This document shows, piece after piece, positions 11,425 to 21,860 of a DNA stretch of 64,000 nt. Positions within the stretch are counted from its first letter, which is position 1. Each line of letters begins with the position of its first letter. The stretch comes from Spodoptera frugiperda (lineage: Eukaryota > Arthropoda > Insecta > Lepidoptera > Noctuidae). The position numbers and the translations under genes were made by a program. The notes under the pieces are model-generated. The model was not told where the DNA came from. It ran no database searches and saw only the letters and a program-made list of their open reading frames with translations. Location of the stretch: the NCBI RefSeq assembly GCF_023101765.2, contig NC_064213.1, positions 1,612,001 to 1,676,000 of the forward strand, in the 5' to 3' direction.

Positions 11425-11515
11425 TTATTTCTCGTCAAACAGGTACATAAGTAAGCCTATAACATAATAATTAATTTAGTATGTCTAACCAAAGTTATAA
11501 TAAAATTATTACTAC
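11425..11515 (-). mobile_element. Family D MITE, right arm
   Basis: TCTCGTCAAACAGGTACATAAGTAAGCC, then ACATAATAATTAATTTAGTATG, is the reverse-strand arm of family D. The preceding 10916-11424 and following 11516-12596 hold nothing I recognise. Confidence 0.65.
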
Positions 11516-12596
11516 CAAAAATATTGCAATTAAGTAAATCGTTTCCGATCATCCTCTGAATCGTGTCCTATAAAACCCCATTTGACTGATTCTTGAGGCA
11601 GAACACAGTTGATTAGAGAATCTCAGTCGATTGGAACTATTCACTAGTAAATATAACAAATAATAGTTTAACAGTAATAAATATTGGAATGACTGTTTGA
11701 TTTACGCAATTTGTTAGAATCACATTGAGAATAAAATATTTGTCTTAGGACTTGTTTCAGAATGTGTGGATATCCGCTATGTGGCAGATAATTTTTAATT
11801 AAGAACGTAATTTGTATGCACTATCTGTTACATAAGATATCGGGCACTTATATGAAGGTGGTGAAACAGGCTTACTATTATGTATGCTTATAGTTAGGCC
11901 ATTACAAACGTGCGTACTGTCATAAGTAATTTTATCATATCTCTCGCTCACACTCATACAAATTGTACAGGATAGTCACATTATTTTGACCTACTATACT
12001 ATAATATTTTTTCCTTTAAAGGTACCTATATAGGGCATGTTTTAGGAGATTCATTATGTAACGTTCAGGTGATACGCGAATCGTAAAAGAGTCCATGATT
12101 TGATTTAGTCTGAACTCAATGGTAAGGTCAAGTTATTATAGATAGAAACGGATCAATATAATCACAAACATCACCTAATAAACTCAAAACAAAAACATTT
12201 AAAAACAGTCAACATATAACAATTATTATCCACAAACACAAATCCGTTTACAAACTTTAGTCTAACACCCAAAATCAAAGTACACAATCTGCCAAACTTG
12301 GTGTCTAGTCGCAAATTCTAAAATACCTTTTAATCAGTCGCAGGCGTTCGAGACAGTTGATTAGAGTCTCACCAAACTGTTCGACAGAGGCCGATAATGA
12401 GAACGACGGTGACCAGTGGTTTCGGCTTTGCCAATCTTCGTCGCTACGATTTGGAGATAGTGATTTTGTCGTGGTTGTATTTCTAAAGGCAGAATGTTTG
12501 TGAGACAAATAGACGTCTAATTTAATTGAGAAGAACATACACGGGTATAAGGTTACACTACAACTTATATGGTCAGGTTCATAAGAGATTTTTTTT
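11516..12596. other. Unassigned AT-rich DNA
   Basis: No gene or repeat family was recognised. The 77-codon minus-strand open frame at 12305-12538 has no recognisable domain. Confidence 0.45.
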
Positions 12597-12755
12597 TGTA
12601 ACGATACCCCTTTAAATCCCTAAGGGGTAGGCAGAGGTGCACATTATGGCACGTAATGCCTGTACAAGGTAAACCCACATTTCACAATTTATTTTGTAAA
12701 TCCCATGTAATAAGGTGGTGAGCCTATTGCCATATACTGGGCAATAAGATAAGAC
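12597..12755 (-). mobile_element. SINE family S2, 3' half
   Basis: Contains GGGGTAGGCAGAGGTGCACA, a GGCACGTAATGCC block, ACCCACATTTCACAATT and CCATATACTGGGCAATAAG. This is the tail half of the S2 SINE on the minus strand. The tRNA-like head, seen at 16971, is missing. Confidence 0.7.
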
Positions 12756-12802
12756 AGGTGTACTTTAGATAATAGATATTTCTTTAGTGTACAAATTTTC
12801 TT

Positions 12803-12880
12803 TAGTCTTCTCCCGCCTTGGGTGAGACGAGAGGGAGTATCAGACTCTTACTGACTAAAAACCGTCTCCTTCTTTAAACG
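12803..12880 (-). mobile_element. Family A, copy 3 (partial)
   Basis: Contains TCTTCTCCCGCCTTGGGTGA, GACGAGAGGGAGT and CAGACTCTTACTGACTAAAA. This is the 3' half of family A in reverse orientation. Confidence 0.7.
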
Positions 12881-13014
12881 GTTTTGTTGTGGTAAAAACC
12901 CTTCAATCTTGAATTGCAATAAAATAGTTACATTAATCTGTGACAAATCAAATCGACACTAAATGAACAACTGTTAAGCAACTACTTAGAAGGAAATCCG
13001 CGAACTACTACTAA

Positions 13015-13762
13015 ATCGACACCAGCAATTTATACTACGCTAACTCAAAAAGCGTACTTTACAGTAGAGGCGTTTAAAGGGAAAAACGTGATAACTTTTA
13101 CATTAATTAAGATACTTTTTTGAAATTTGGTATGCTTAATATTTAATTTATTCATTGTAATATCTCATATTTATATTTCCTTACTTATTTCTATTTTTTG
13201 ATTTAGCGCAAGTTAGCCGTATATAAACGTAATTCATCAAAAAAATGTTACATCTTATACACATCTAACTAATGTTAGCGTAGTGTAGTACGGGAGGTCG
13301 TAGTGCATGATCAATCATCTGATGCATATTTCAATATTTTTATAAAGAACATGTACTTACTTACAAAAAGAATAGTCAACGTACCATTAATAAACTAATT
13401 AATACGTTAACACATAAGTATTTACTATGTAAAAGTCGCTAAGTCGTTCATTTTACAAACGAACAAGTATACACACGCACGCACTAAACTACGCTAACTA
13501 TGAGTTAGTGCAGTGTTGCGCGGACTTTGATCAAAATGATCCGCGCGCACACTCCGCTAATAATAGTTGGCGTAATATAAATCGAGTGATTTAAAAAAGT
13601 ACCTTTACTTAGCGTTTTATAAGATTTGTAACTTTATTATTTTTGCATATTTCTTCTCAATTTTTTTATGACGTATGTAAACCCACATTTTAAGCAACTT
13701 GGCATAAAAAAAGTTTTTTCCAAATTTCGAGTTAGCGTAGTATAAATTGCTGGTGTCGAAAT
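13015..13762. mobile_element. MITE family N, about 0.75 kb with 31-bp TIRs
   Basis: TCGACACCAGCAATTTATAC, followed by TACGCTAACTC (13017-13047), recurs exactly inverted at about 13729-13759. The TIRs bracket AT-rich DNA with no transposase frame. TA occurs two bases outside each TIR core (TAAATCGACACC and GGTGTCGAAATA), which would fit a mariner-like TA target but is not proof. The AGTTAGCGTAG-like word recurs internally near 13495-13510. The two open frames on the minus strand at the right end are shadows. Confidence 0.7.
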
Positions 13763-13837
13763 ACGCATCAATCCCGACTTGCATATAGTATAGTCGCAAT
13801 TAGTTTCCACTGAGGATAGATCGAGCTCGTCTCCTCC

Positions 13838-13885
13838 AAGACGTGATTGAGTAACAAACAGACAGTTCATTTATATTATTAGTTC
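13838..13885 (+). repeat. LINE tail fragment
   Basis: AAGACGTGATTGAGTAACAAACAG, then TTATATTATT, resembles the common lepidopteran LINE end also seen at 52440-52625. It begins about 80 bp past MITE N. Confidence 0.45.
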
Positions 13886-14383
13886 AATAGAGGTGGCTCT
13901 GTGGCTCCGATTGAAATGTAGGTCGATAATAAACCGAGTTTCAATCCGATTGAGATTTACTTTGTACTTGTTTCTACCTAAATGAAGTATAGTTTACGAC
14001 AAATAAAATGCTTTGACGTTTATTTCTTCGTCATCAAATGAGTTGTAATAGAACTTGTGGAGATTGGAAAACTGGAAGCCAATAGTAAAACTGGTCTATA
14101 AATCTTATTCTTATTTTGTAAATGTGAAAGTTTGTGGACTTGAGATGTTTTATTCTTTGCCGTAAAAATCTCTGCACTGATTTATATGAATTCTATCATG
14201 CATAGCTCACTGCATAGTTGATTCAATATCATGTTAAGTTAAAGCCTCATATTTCTGAGATATTGCTACTTATCAAAATAAAGTCACAAAATATCTGCAA
14301 TATCTATGTCTCTAGCTAATAGAACAAAAGTTAGTTTGTACTGAAAGTATAACCATGTCGGTGGCCTGGAGGTTTAAGACTCT

Positions 14384-14416
14384 CAGTGGCCACTTCTAGG
14401 CTGTTGATGTGATGTG
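14384..14416 (+). repeat. RTE-like tail fragment (family T)
   Basis: CAGTGGCCACTTCTAGGCTG, then TTGATGTGATGTG, matches the end of the copy at 40272-40395. The surrounding 13886-14910 is otherwise unassigned. Confidence 0.5.
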
Positions 14417-14910
14417 AAAGCAGAAACAAATAAGACACTTACTCATTCTCAAACTCTGATACTACGTGACCAGCTCTTAAAGAGAGTAACTGACTCAGAC
14501 CACGACAAATCATTCAGTAATCATTACATATTAATAAGGGAGCCTGCCGTACCACACGTAGACTGCCACTGTTTATTCATGGACTCCGAAATTCAATATT
14601 ATGAATCCTTTGAGAATTAAAGCGTGGAGTTCTGAACTAGTGTTGTACTGGGTCCTAATTACTGCTCCTTCTATGTATTATTTTGTGCAAGCTGTTACTT
14701 ATGAGTTTAGTTTAGATTTTGTAAATCGATTCAGTTTTCGTACAAAGCTTTGTTTGAATCAGCAACGACATCAGCAGTCCCTCGACTCCTCTACATTTAT
14801 AGTTTCTATTAAACTCCATACTTAGGTCTTAGCAAAAGACTTAAAAAATAAGTTGATCAGATAACCTTATATGGAAATATACATAGGATACCTTTACTTT
14901 GTGGACTTAT

Positions 14911-15204
14911 GCGACGTCTTGCGTGAGCGATCTAGAAGCGAACGCGAAGCGATGCGCCGCGGCGTAAACGTAACAAACTGTAAAAAAATATTGACGTGGT
15001 GTACGTGACCTACCGCACATAGGATGCGGTAAGCGACCAATTGTTCAAAGTCTTTGACTTAACATTTTATTTTAATTGATCCTTAATTAGGCATTTTTTA
15101 AACATCAAATTGAATTGTCCGTCGGTCTGTCTGCTGCGGTCTGTCTCAACTCCGCTGACAGACTGCTTCGCGTTCGCTTCTAGATAGCTCACGCAAAACG
15201 TCGC
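14911..15204. mobile_element. MITE family M with 40-bp TIRs
   Basis: The arms at 14911-14950 and 15165-15204 are inverted and match at 38 of 40 positions. They include GCGTGAGC, TCTAGAAGCGAACGCGAAGC. The near-identity suggests recent insertion or conversion between arms. The inside carries a reversed family G fragment (15091-15133) and a GATGCGCCGCGGCGTAAACG stretch. No transposase is present, so movement would have needed one in trans. Confidence 0.8.
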
Positions 15205-15421
15205 GTTAGGAACAAAACTTAAATCCCACTAAGATTCATTTTAGTCTCAAACACTCATCAAACTATTTAACACCGGTACTTAAGAACGTTAAATGTATAG
15301 ATATCTTTTTATAAAAATACTCTCTATATAAAGACATTGCTAAACTTTTTCAAGCATATTATAGTCAGTGGAGTTTATCGCCCGAGTACCTTTTAATCTG
15401 CTGTACAAATAAACGGTTGGA

Positions 15422-15447
15422 GCGGCAGTGCTTTAGCAGCCTGCCGC
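15422..15447. repeat. GC-rich hairpin
   Basis: GCGGCAG and TGCT arms pair with AGCA and CTGCCGC around a short loop, with a small bulge. It is embedded in a GC-richer patch (15410-15500). Purpose unknown; it is too short for a standard pre-miRNA. Confidence 0.5.
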
Positions 15448-15499
15448 TGTGTACTTCAATTTACCTGGCTCGCCATCTTACCCGAGAACAAAGGTCATG

Positions 15500-16970
15500 T
15501 TAGGCAGAGAGCCTGGGACGTGGAAATGTATTTTATCTTATTTTTATGTTTTGATGTATTTTTGGGTCAAGTTAAAGTCTATGTACAGATTTTATTACAT
15601 TGTGTATTAGTAGGTAGTATAAAAGATTTATGAAAATCGAATTATTTCATACTTTTGGTAGTCATAATTTAGACTTGAGTATTTTTGTTTTTTGAGAATT
15701 AATAAAAAAAGAGATAACATTGCTTTTTTAAGCAACTTTCAATGTCATTTTAGGACCGTCTAAAACATAATTTACTTGAAAAAATAAAAATGAGCTATTA
15801 ACAACTAATAAATGTGTTATTTATTATATTCCAGACTATTACAACACATTTTTTCTACACGTCCAACCATCTGAAGACACAAAAAAAAACATAAATAGTA
15901 TAACTAAATCGCTGTCTCTCGGCCTAAGTGAAACGTGCCAGAACGTGCATTACCGTACCCTGTTGACGGAGTTCAATTACGGCCTGCTCTGAAATTAGGC
16001 ATTTTTCTTTGCTAAATGTGTCGTGAAGTGAAAAAAGTTTCAGACTCCCTTTCACATCTTATGTAAGTTAAAAGCATTCTTTTTCGTACCTACAAACAAA
16101 AAATAACGTACATTTTTTTTTTTGTGAAAACTCCGTGAAAATTGAGAGAAAACTGAGTGTAGATAAAGAGATATTTTTACGAAGGAAACTTTTCTATTGC
16201 CCGAGTGGTTCGGTGTTTATTTTTGTCGTACCTTTGAATATTATAATTTATTTAGTTCTGATTTTGGTTGTTGAGTTTAAGGTAAAACAAAATGTTACGT
16301 TTTGTGATCATTACTTTTATTTTAAGGATGCAGGTCGTTCCAGCTTCGACAAGATAGAAAAATAATTAATACTATATTGTTTTCTTTTCAGAAAAACATG
16401 CTGATATGAAATTTTATAATATAATTCATGATAATGGTCGTAAAATCCCATATAAATGGTTGGGAGGCCACCCAACGTGCGCTTCCTAAACTTTCTGCCT
16501 TGCACAGCAAAACCGTGGAATGAGCTGTCGTCCGTAGCATGACTTTCAGACTTTCAAAAAGCGTGCCTCCTTTAGTGTTGCAGATGTTCAAGGTATTCCT
16601 CTTCTCGTTTGCCTTCTATTCAATAAAGAATACCTACTTTGCGCAACCTGAGGATTGAACTCGGCAATATTGAAGCAGTCACAATTTCCGCATCAAACAA
16701 ACACTAACATTTTACAATGCAGTACCTGAAATATTATATTCAGCATACCACCTGAATTAACGGTCAGTTGAACCAGGTGTGAGTTACATACATACATATA
16801 TACATACATGCATACAGATGTGAGTCAGTATAATATCTGTGGCAATACATCACGGAAGGCTTTATCTGACTTAATCATTACCTAATTGCTTACTTAGGTA
16901 ATTAGCATAGTAACTATATATGTCACATTGTGTATTATCTCACATAATGTGTATTACTGTTAAGTATATG
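15500..16970. other. Unassigned AT-rich DNA
   Basis: Only a short CATA/TACA simple repeat (about 16785-16815) was seen. The open frames at 16135-16365, 16317-16505 and 16388-16591 show no domain. Confidence 0.45.
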
Positions 16971-17125
16971 ACTTGGTCGAGTGGTCGCAAGTGCAACTGC
17001 CGGACAAACAGTCTCGAATTCGATTACTCACGTCGGACAAAGTTCTGCAGGGGTAATTTCTATTTTTCGAAAAAAAAAAACAGTTTTAGCATGGAGACTG
17101 GAAATGTATCCAATATTTGGAAAAA
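16971..17125 (+). mobile_element. SINE family S2, head-containing copy
   Basis: ACTTGGTCGAGTGGTCGCAA is a tRNA-like box A region. It is followed by AACTGCCGGACAAACAGTCT and a decayed box B (GAATTCGATTACTC). The TTTTTCGAAAA block and a GAGACTGGAAATGT region correspond to the S2 body. It supplies the 5' head missing from the other S2 copies and shows that S2 is a tRNA-derived SINE distinct from S1. Confidence 0.7.
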
Positions 17126-18307
17126 AATATGAAAGCCCATGCCTAAACCATCCCAATAATACTTTCCTCAAAAATAGAATGCGCTATCACTTGCTCAACA
17201 GACAGAGCTATGACGACGCAACCTACGAGGCAGTCAACTGAAACAGTATGCCTCTTCTATTCCCCTTATTTTTATGCAAATAGGAAGAAGAATAATATCA
17301 ACCCTCTTTCAAGTCATGGTGAGAGCAGAATCACTGTCTCAAGGTGATCGACTTGAAAATCTAAAAATATCACGCTAAAGGATCTATCTCATTAACTGGG
17401 AGCACAGAGCGTTAAAACAAATAGACATGGCAATCTGACAGACATTGCTAATGTTGTACTGCGTAAATAGCTTTTTGTGTTATTGCACCGTTCATATTTT
17501 TTACCACTGAATAACATAATTATAGAGTAAAGTCTGCGCCATTTAATATATAAATATAAATATTATTTAGTCGTGCATAAAACGTTACATACTTTGCATA
17601 ATTTCAGATTCCCTGTAATTACTGAGAATATTCGAAGATATATCTTACCAGTCTATCAATCGACTAGTACTTTTGATATTACACCTAAAATTACATTACC
17701 ATCAGACTACTCTCAAACCAAACACTGTGTGTATGTTAAAAAATTGGGTCACGAAATAATATGAATATTATTTGATTTTAATATTCTAACAACATTACTT
17801 ACGAACCAAGTCACGTCTAGTTACTCTCTCAGTCTATGACACAACCTTGTACGTTAAAAAACAAAACGATTTTTTTCATCAACTCAATAGCCTCCAGATT
17901 GGATGTCATCAGCTAAATAGCTTTAACTTTCGCTTCAGGACTATTTTGTAATCTCGATTCTGATTTTACAGCTGGGGTTCCGTCAGTTTTCGTAATTAGG
18001 ACGCTGATTATGTGAAACCCTTCGGTCACTCGAGTAATCATTGTAAAGTTTGATGAAGGAGGGACCCTTATCAGAAGGGTGGTGTACACTGTAAGTGCCT
18101 ACTGCGTTTAAATTGTCGTCTAAGGAATATTTTTGGTCTAAATGTCCAAATTCGTATCGTTTTATACATTTACAAAATATAAGATCTTACTTTTTTTAAA
18201 AGGGCAATATTTTCATTTTTACTCCCATTTTATTGATATATCAGTGTCATTCATTAATAACTAAAAACCATCCCAGTTCCTACTCTTTCTGGTCCCATTA
18301 AACAGCC
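17126..18307. other. Unassigned DNA
   Basis: No gene or known repeat was recognised. Open frames at 16981-17241 and 17573-17764 are not supported. Confidence 0.45.
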
Positions 18308-18582
18308 AGGTTTCAGACTCTTACTGACTGTAAACCACTCTGATGGTAAATGAGCGGACGACCCTCATCACCTGATGCGTTACAAATGCGTTGCCACCTT
18401 GTCATGGGCCAATCTATGGGTTTATAGGCATGAAAAGATTGCGAATAGGGGTAATTGGGCCTCTGGTAATCTCATTCATACAACAAACACAACGCAAGTT
18501 ATTTCACGTCAATTTTCTGTAAGGCCGTAGTATCACTCCGGTCGAGCCGGCCTATTCGTGCCGAAGCATGGCTCTCCCCAGC
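18308..18582 (+). repeat. Family A scrap joined to family C, copy 2
   Basis: 18308-18340 reads as the reverse strand of family A (TTTCAGACTCTTACTGACTG). From 18340, family C follows on the plus strand (GGTAAATGAGCGGACGA, GTAATTGGGCCTCTGGTAAT, CTCCGGTCGAGCCGGCC, then GAAGCATGGCTCTCCC). The C copy has internal deletions. It runs to the CTCTCCC end that other copies share. Confidence 0.7.
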
Positions 18583-19418
18583 AGCTCCGGGTGTCCACAG
18601 CTCCGGCAAGATCTTAGTCATAATAGTGACTCAATTTTATGGGTGGACAAAGGACAAACTTTATCAACGTACAAGATCGAGTCTCGCAAACATTATGTTA
18701 GACATTTTACCAATATCTACATAACCATTAATAACAACAACCACTTATAGACGTCATCACTACAAAACCCATTTTAAATATAGCTTAACAGCAGTTCATA
18801 ATCTCAAACTCAGGATCATAAAGCTCCATAAAGGACCATATACGAAGGTCGGGGTAGGGACCAATGTGCTGAGGCTTCGGCCGTTCGTAATGTCTGCCAT
18901 TTTGGGTCCATGTGGCGCCCCCTACCATTAGATCCCAGGTCTTTTGTGAGGGACACTTTATTATATGCGTAACGCCTTCATCTAGATGAGATGGGACCTA
19001 GCCTGCTAGAATTTTTAATGTTATTAAGGCTTAAGATTACGTTTTTGTGTTTATGAACGGTCTAAAGTGTTTATTTTGTACGTTGCTTCGTTTAATGTTG
19101 GAATATATTAAGGGTAGTTTTGCCTAAGTGAAAGTGATTAGGTTTTTTTTTAGGTAGGACGTGATATATTTTTTCGTTTTAGGTGAGAAAAAAGATACGT
19201 ATGTTTTAGTCATTTTGTGGGACATATTAAAATGTACAATAGATGTTACGTGTAATCTTGTAAAACATTTTCTGTAACAGAATACTTACAATGAGTTGTC
19301 GTTTATCTTTAACTCAGTATCAATTTCAATTTACAACTTATTTTCACTAGTACACTGAGAAAATGTTAAAGCATTTAATTAAATTATTATAATAATGATT
19401 AACAACTCGTATCGTCAT
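18583..19418. other. Unassigned DNA
   Basis: A GC-richer part (18810-18990) with CATGTGGCGCCCCCTACC has no recognisable frame or family. Confidence 0.4.
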
Positions 19419-19650
19419 CTTTTACCCCCAAGAGATAGGCCGAGGTGCAGATTACGGCACGTAATGCCACTGTACATTGTACACCCACTTTTCACAATTT
19501 GTGTTATAAGTCCCATATAATAGAGGTTGAGGCTACTGCTATACAGGGCACAATACCAAACCCGTGCTACTACTGAGGAATTTTCGGTAAACCGAAAAAG
19601 CTCAGTAATCATTTGCCCAACCTGTAAACCCAACTGGAACCCCTTATTCG
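19419..19650 (-). mobile_element. SINE family S2, body and tail
   Basis: This minus-strand copy includes the tail (CCGAGGTGCAGATTACGGCA), ATTGTACACCCACTTTTCAC, the TGAGGAATTTTCGGTAAACC block and TCAGTAATCATTTGCCC. It stops before the tRNA-like head. The 105-codon frame over it is a by-product. Confidence 0.75.
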
Positions 19651-20229
19651 TAGTCACTCGACCAATGAGGCAGCCAATAATAACAATTCCACAGAAATAG
19701 ATAAGCCAACCTACATAGGTTACCAATATCAAAATCCTCTATGTAAAATAAACCGCACACTATCGCCCCCTATATTCGTTCGCTTAAAGAATGCTTTATA
19801 GTTACTACAACCCTCTAGCATCTGGCTAGAAACATTCGCTATACCAGTAAATAAAGCCATAATTTCCTCTCGTAAGCACACACTTCCATTTACGTGAAGC
19901 AGCTAAACGCTTGTAGTGAACAATGTAATAACTTGTACAAAACGGGGAGTGTTTGATAAGTGTTATTTGAAAATGGTATTTAGTGTTAGCTGTATTGAGT
20001 TCAAATTTCTACTATTAGTATACTCTATATTAGAAATAGTTATCCTTTTTTCTATATAGTTCAATTAATTTTTTGAGATTAACGTCCGTAACTCAGACTC
20101 ATTTAATGGTTACTTGACACGGCTCTTAGCCATTGTTTTCGGAACAAAATCGTTACAAAGAAATAGTTTAATATATCTCTAATATTTAATGATTGCTTAA
20201 ACTATTTGTAAGTAGTATGACAATAAAAT

Positions 20230-20415
20230 TAGGATGCTTTTCCACCAGACATGTGCTATGTAGCTATGCTACAAAGATATAATAACTAAGCTGTGAAACT
20301 ATGTGACCGTTTCCACCAGTGCTAAGCTAAGTATATGTACCAATGAATATGATCGGTGGATGCCAGACGTATCCACAGAAACGTAGCATAGCACACGTCT
20401 GGTGGAAAATCACCC
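20230..20415 (+). mobile_element. MITE family H, copy 2 (both ends present)
   Basis: The left end GCTTTTCCACCAGACATGTG is inverted at the right end as CACACGTCTGGTGGAAAATC. The interior holds GACCGTTTCCACCAGTGCTA and ACCAATGAATATGATCGGTG. Its length (about 185 bp) and lack of a frame fit a MITE. No clean target-site duplication was seen. Confidence 0.75.
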
Positions 20416-21047
20416 TGAGCCAGAAAAATGGTAATAACTGATATCCACGTAGTGTGAAACTTAAATTAACATTGACCTCTCAGATTCATATTAGGTACTA
20501 GCTTTTGCCCGCGACTTCGTTCGCGTGGAATAGTGACTTCCGGCAAATTTTTGGTTTTAACCACATAGTTCCCGATCTCGCGGGATCTCTTCAAAAATGA
20601 GATGTGGAAGATATTCCAGGGAACTCTTCAAAAATCAACATAATGAGCTCTGCGTTTGAATTTAATAGATGTATACTCACTTAGGGCATTGAAAAAATAG
20701 TTTAAAAACGGATTTAAACTAACTTAAAACTAAAGAAAGCTACGAATTACGAATTTATAACAATTAAAAAAGAAACTATATTACAACCTATCCTCTATGC
20801 TATAATAACCAAGCTTAAACTAAATAATTTAAAAGAAACGACTTAAATCTAATCTAATTTAAAAAAAAATTAGACTTACAATTTTATTAAAAAAAATAAA
20901 TACAGTAACTACTAATAATCGATATCAAACTAAACCTACGTTAAATAGTTTAACCAGAAAACCAGGAAAACCCAACAAATAAACTTATTAATTGACAAAT
21001 ACAACGAAACCAATTTAGAATATACGAAACAGCAGGACCACTACAGA

Positions 21048-21085
21048 CAAATCGACGGCCCCTACGTAAACTATCGAAACTACAA
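21048..21085. repeat. Internal inverted repeat, left arm (partner 24475-24512)
   Basis: TCGACGGCCCCTACGTAAAC, then TATCGAAACTACAAAA, recurs inverted at about 24475-24512. The match is essentially exact over about 36 bp and stops abruptly on both sides. The arms are 3.4 kb apart and enclose both dyad arrays and the interrupted gene. Confidence 0.8.
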
Positions 21086-21295
21086 AAAAGCCATTTTCAT
21101 TTTATTGCACTAATAGTATGTGGAGATAAAGATCTATTATTATATATATAAATTATGTTCCAATTGTATACCTACAACTATTTTTCAATCGAACAGAATC
21201 GTAACTGCATAAAATGAACACATTAAAACATCGAACCTGCCGTTTTCGATGATATACGCGGTCAGCGCTGCACGAGCGAGACACGAAACTGCCTG

Positions 21296-21387
21296 TTTCG
21301 TCAGTGTTCCCCGAAATGTGAGTGAGGACGCACGTGTATTTTGAGGTTAGGATTACGTTAGTGTTTTTTTTTTACTTTTAATTCAAA
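21296..21387 (+). promoter_or_regulatory. Candidate promoter and 5' UTR
   Basis: TTTCGTCAGTGTTCC contains TCAGT (21301-21305), the arthropod initiator motif. It sits in a GC-richer patch (21235-21345) within AT-rich DNA and about 85 bp before an ATG. No TATA box at the right distance was noticed. Support comes from the motif and position only. Confidence 0.4.
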
Positions 21388-21860
21388 ATGAATAGGAGAG
21401 GTATACACATGGTAAATATAATATACTATCGAAAGTGGTAGATTCGATACTGTTCTAGTACAAAGAGCAAATTTGTACTGTCGAATCTACCACATTCGAT
21501 AGTATTCCTTGGTATTTGTACTGAGCAATTTATCGAAAGTGACACATTCGATCTTTTCTCTGCTATGAACACATCGAATGTACCACTTTCGATACTTTAC
21601 TACGGCAAAGTAATAGATTGTCCTACAATTTCGATAGATATAATATGTTTGTCTTGGATTTTCAGCATCTCCTGTGCGATGTCAATTCACCGACGAAGAG
21701 TGGAAATATTTAAATGATATTTACAAAGAAACTGATGCGGTTGACGGGGATTTTCTGTATAACGATTCTGAAATCGTTCCATCTCCTAGACTTTCTATCT
21801 ATCCAAATCCGATCCGATCTTTCCAAGATTTTTATTGTACAACAAACCAAACCTTTTTTT
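21388..21860 (+). pseudogene. Interrupted small spliced gene of unknown function
   Basis: ATG at 21388 (context TCAAAATGA) begins MNRR, then GAG meets a GTATAC donor (21401). After TTGGATTTTCAG (acceptor ending 21665) the frame continues without a stop. The joined phases fit (1 nt left, 2 nt taken up). The second part reads SPVRCQFTDEEWKYLNDIYK, then an acidic, Pro/Ser-containing stretch, until the 3' end of a LINE at about 21855. The proposed 265-bp intron contains the left dyad array. Past the LINE, AATAAA occurs at 24068-24073. No family is recognised. If real, this is the element's own gene, disabled by the LINE. The alternative donor at 21412 gives a stop soon after the join. Confidence 0.4.
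21428..21593. repeat. Left dyad array, 21-bp motif on a 52-bp period
   Basis: Imperfect palindromes of the form ATCGAA-AGTG-N-CAC-TTCGAT start at 21428, 21480, 21532 and 21573. The first three are exactly 52 bp apart (21-bp motif plus 31-bp spacer); the fourth is 41 bp on. Motifs 1 and 2 are reverse complements, and their spacer carries AGTACAAA and TTTGTACT as an inner inverted pair, so 21428-21500 can fold into one long hairpin. Such arrays often bind a transposase or replication protein; that is inference here. Confidence 0.85.

Noticed and set aside
19415..19732. 105-codon minus-strand frame
   Set aside because: It lies over an S2 SINE and reads hydrophobic, low-information sequence.
21401..21665. 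Alternative donor at 21412 (ATG joined to GTAAAT) for the element gene
   Set aside because: Joining at phase 0 gives a stop codon after about 15 residues of the second exon, whereas the 21401 donor keeps the frame open.
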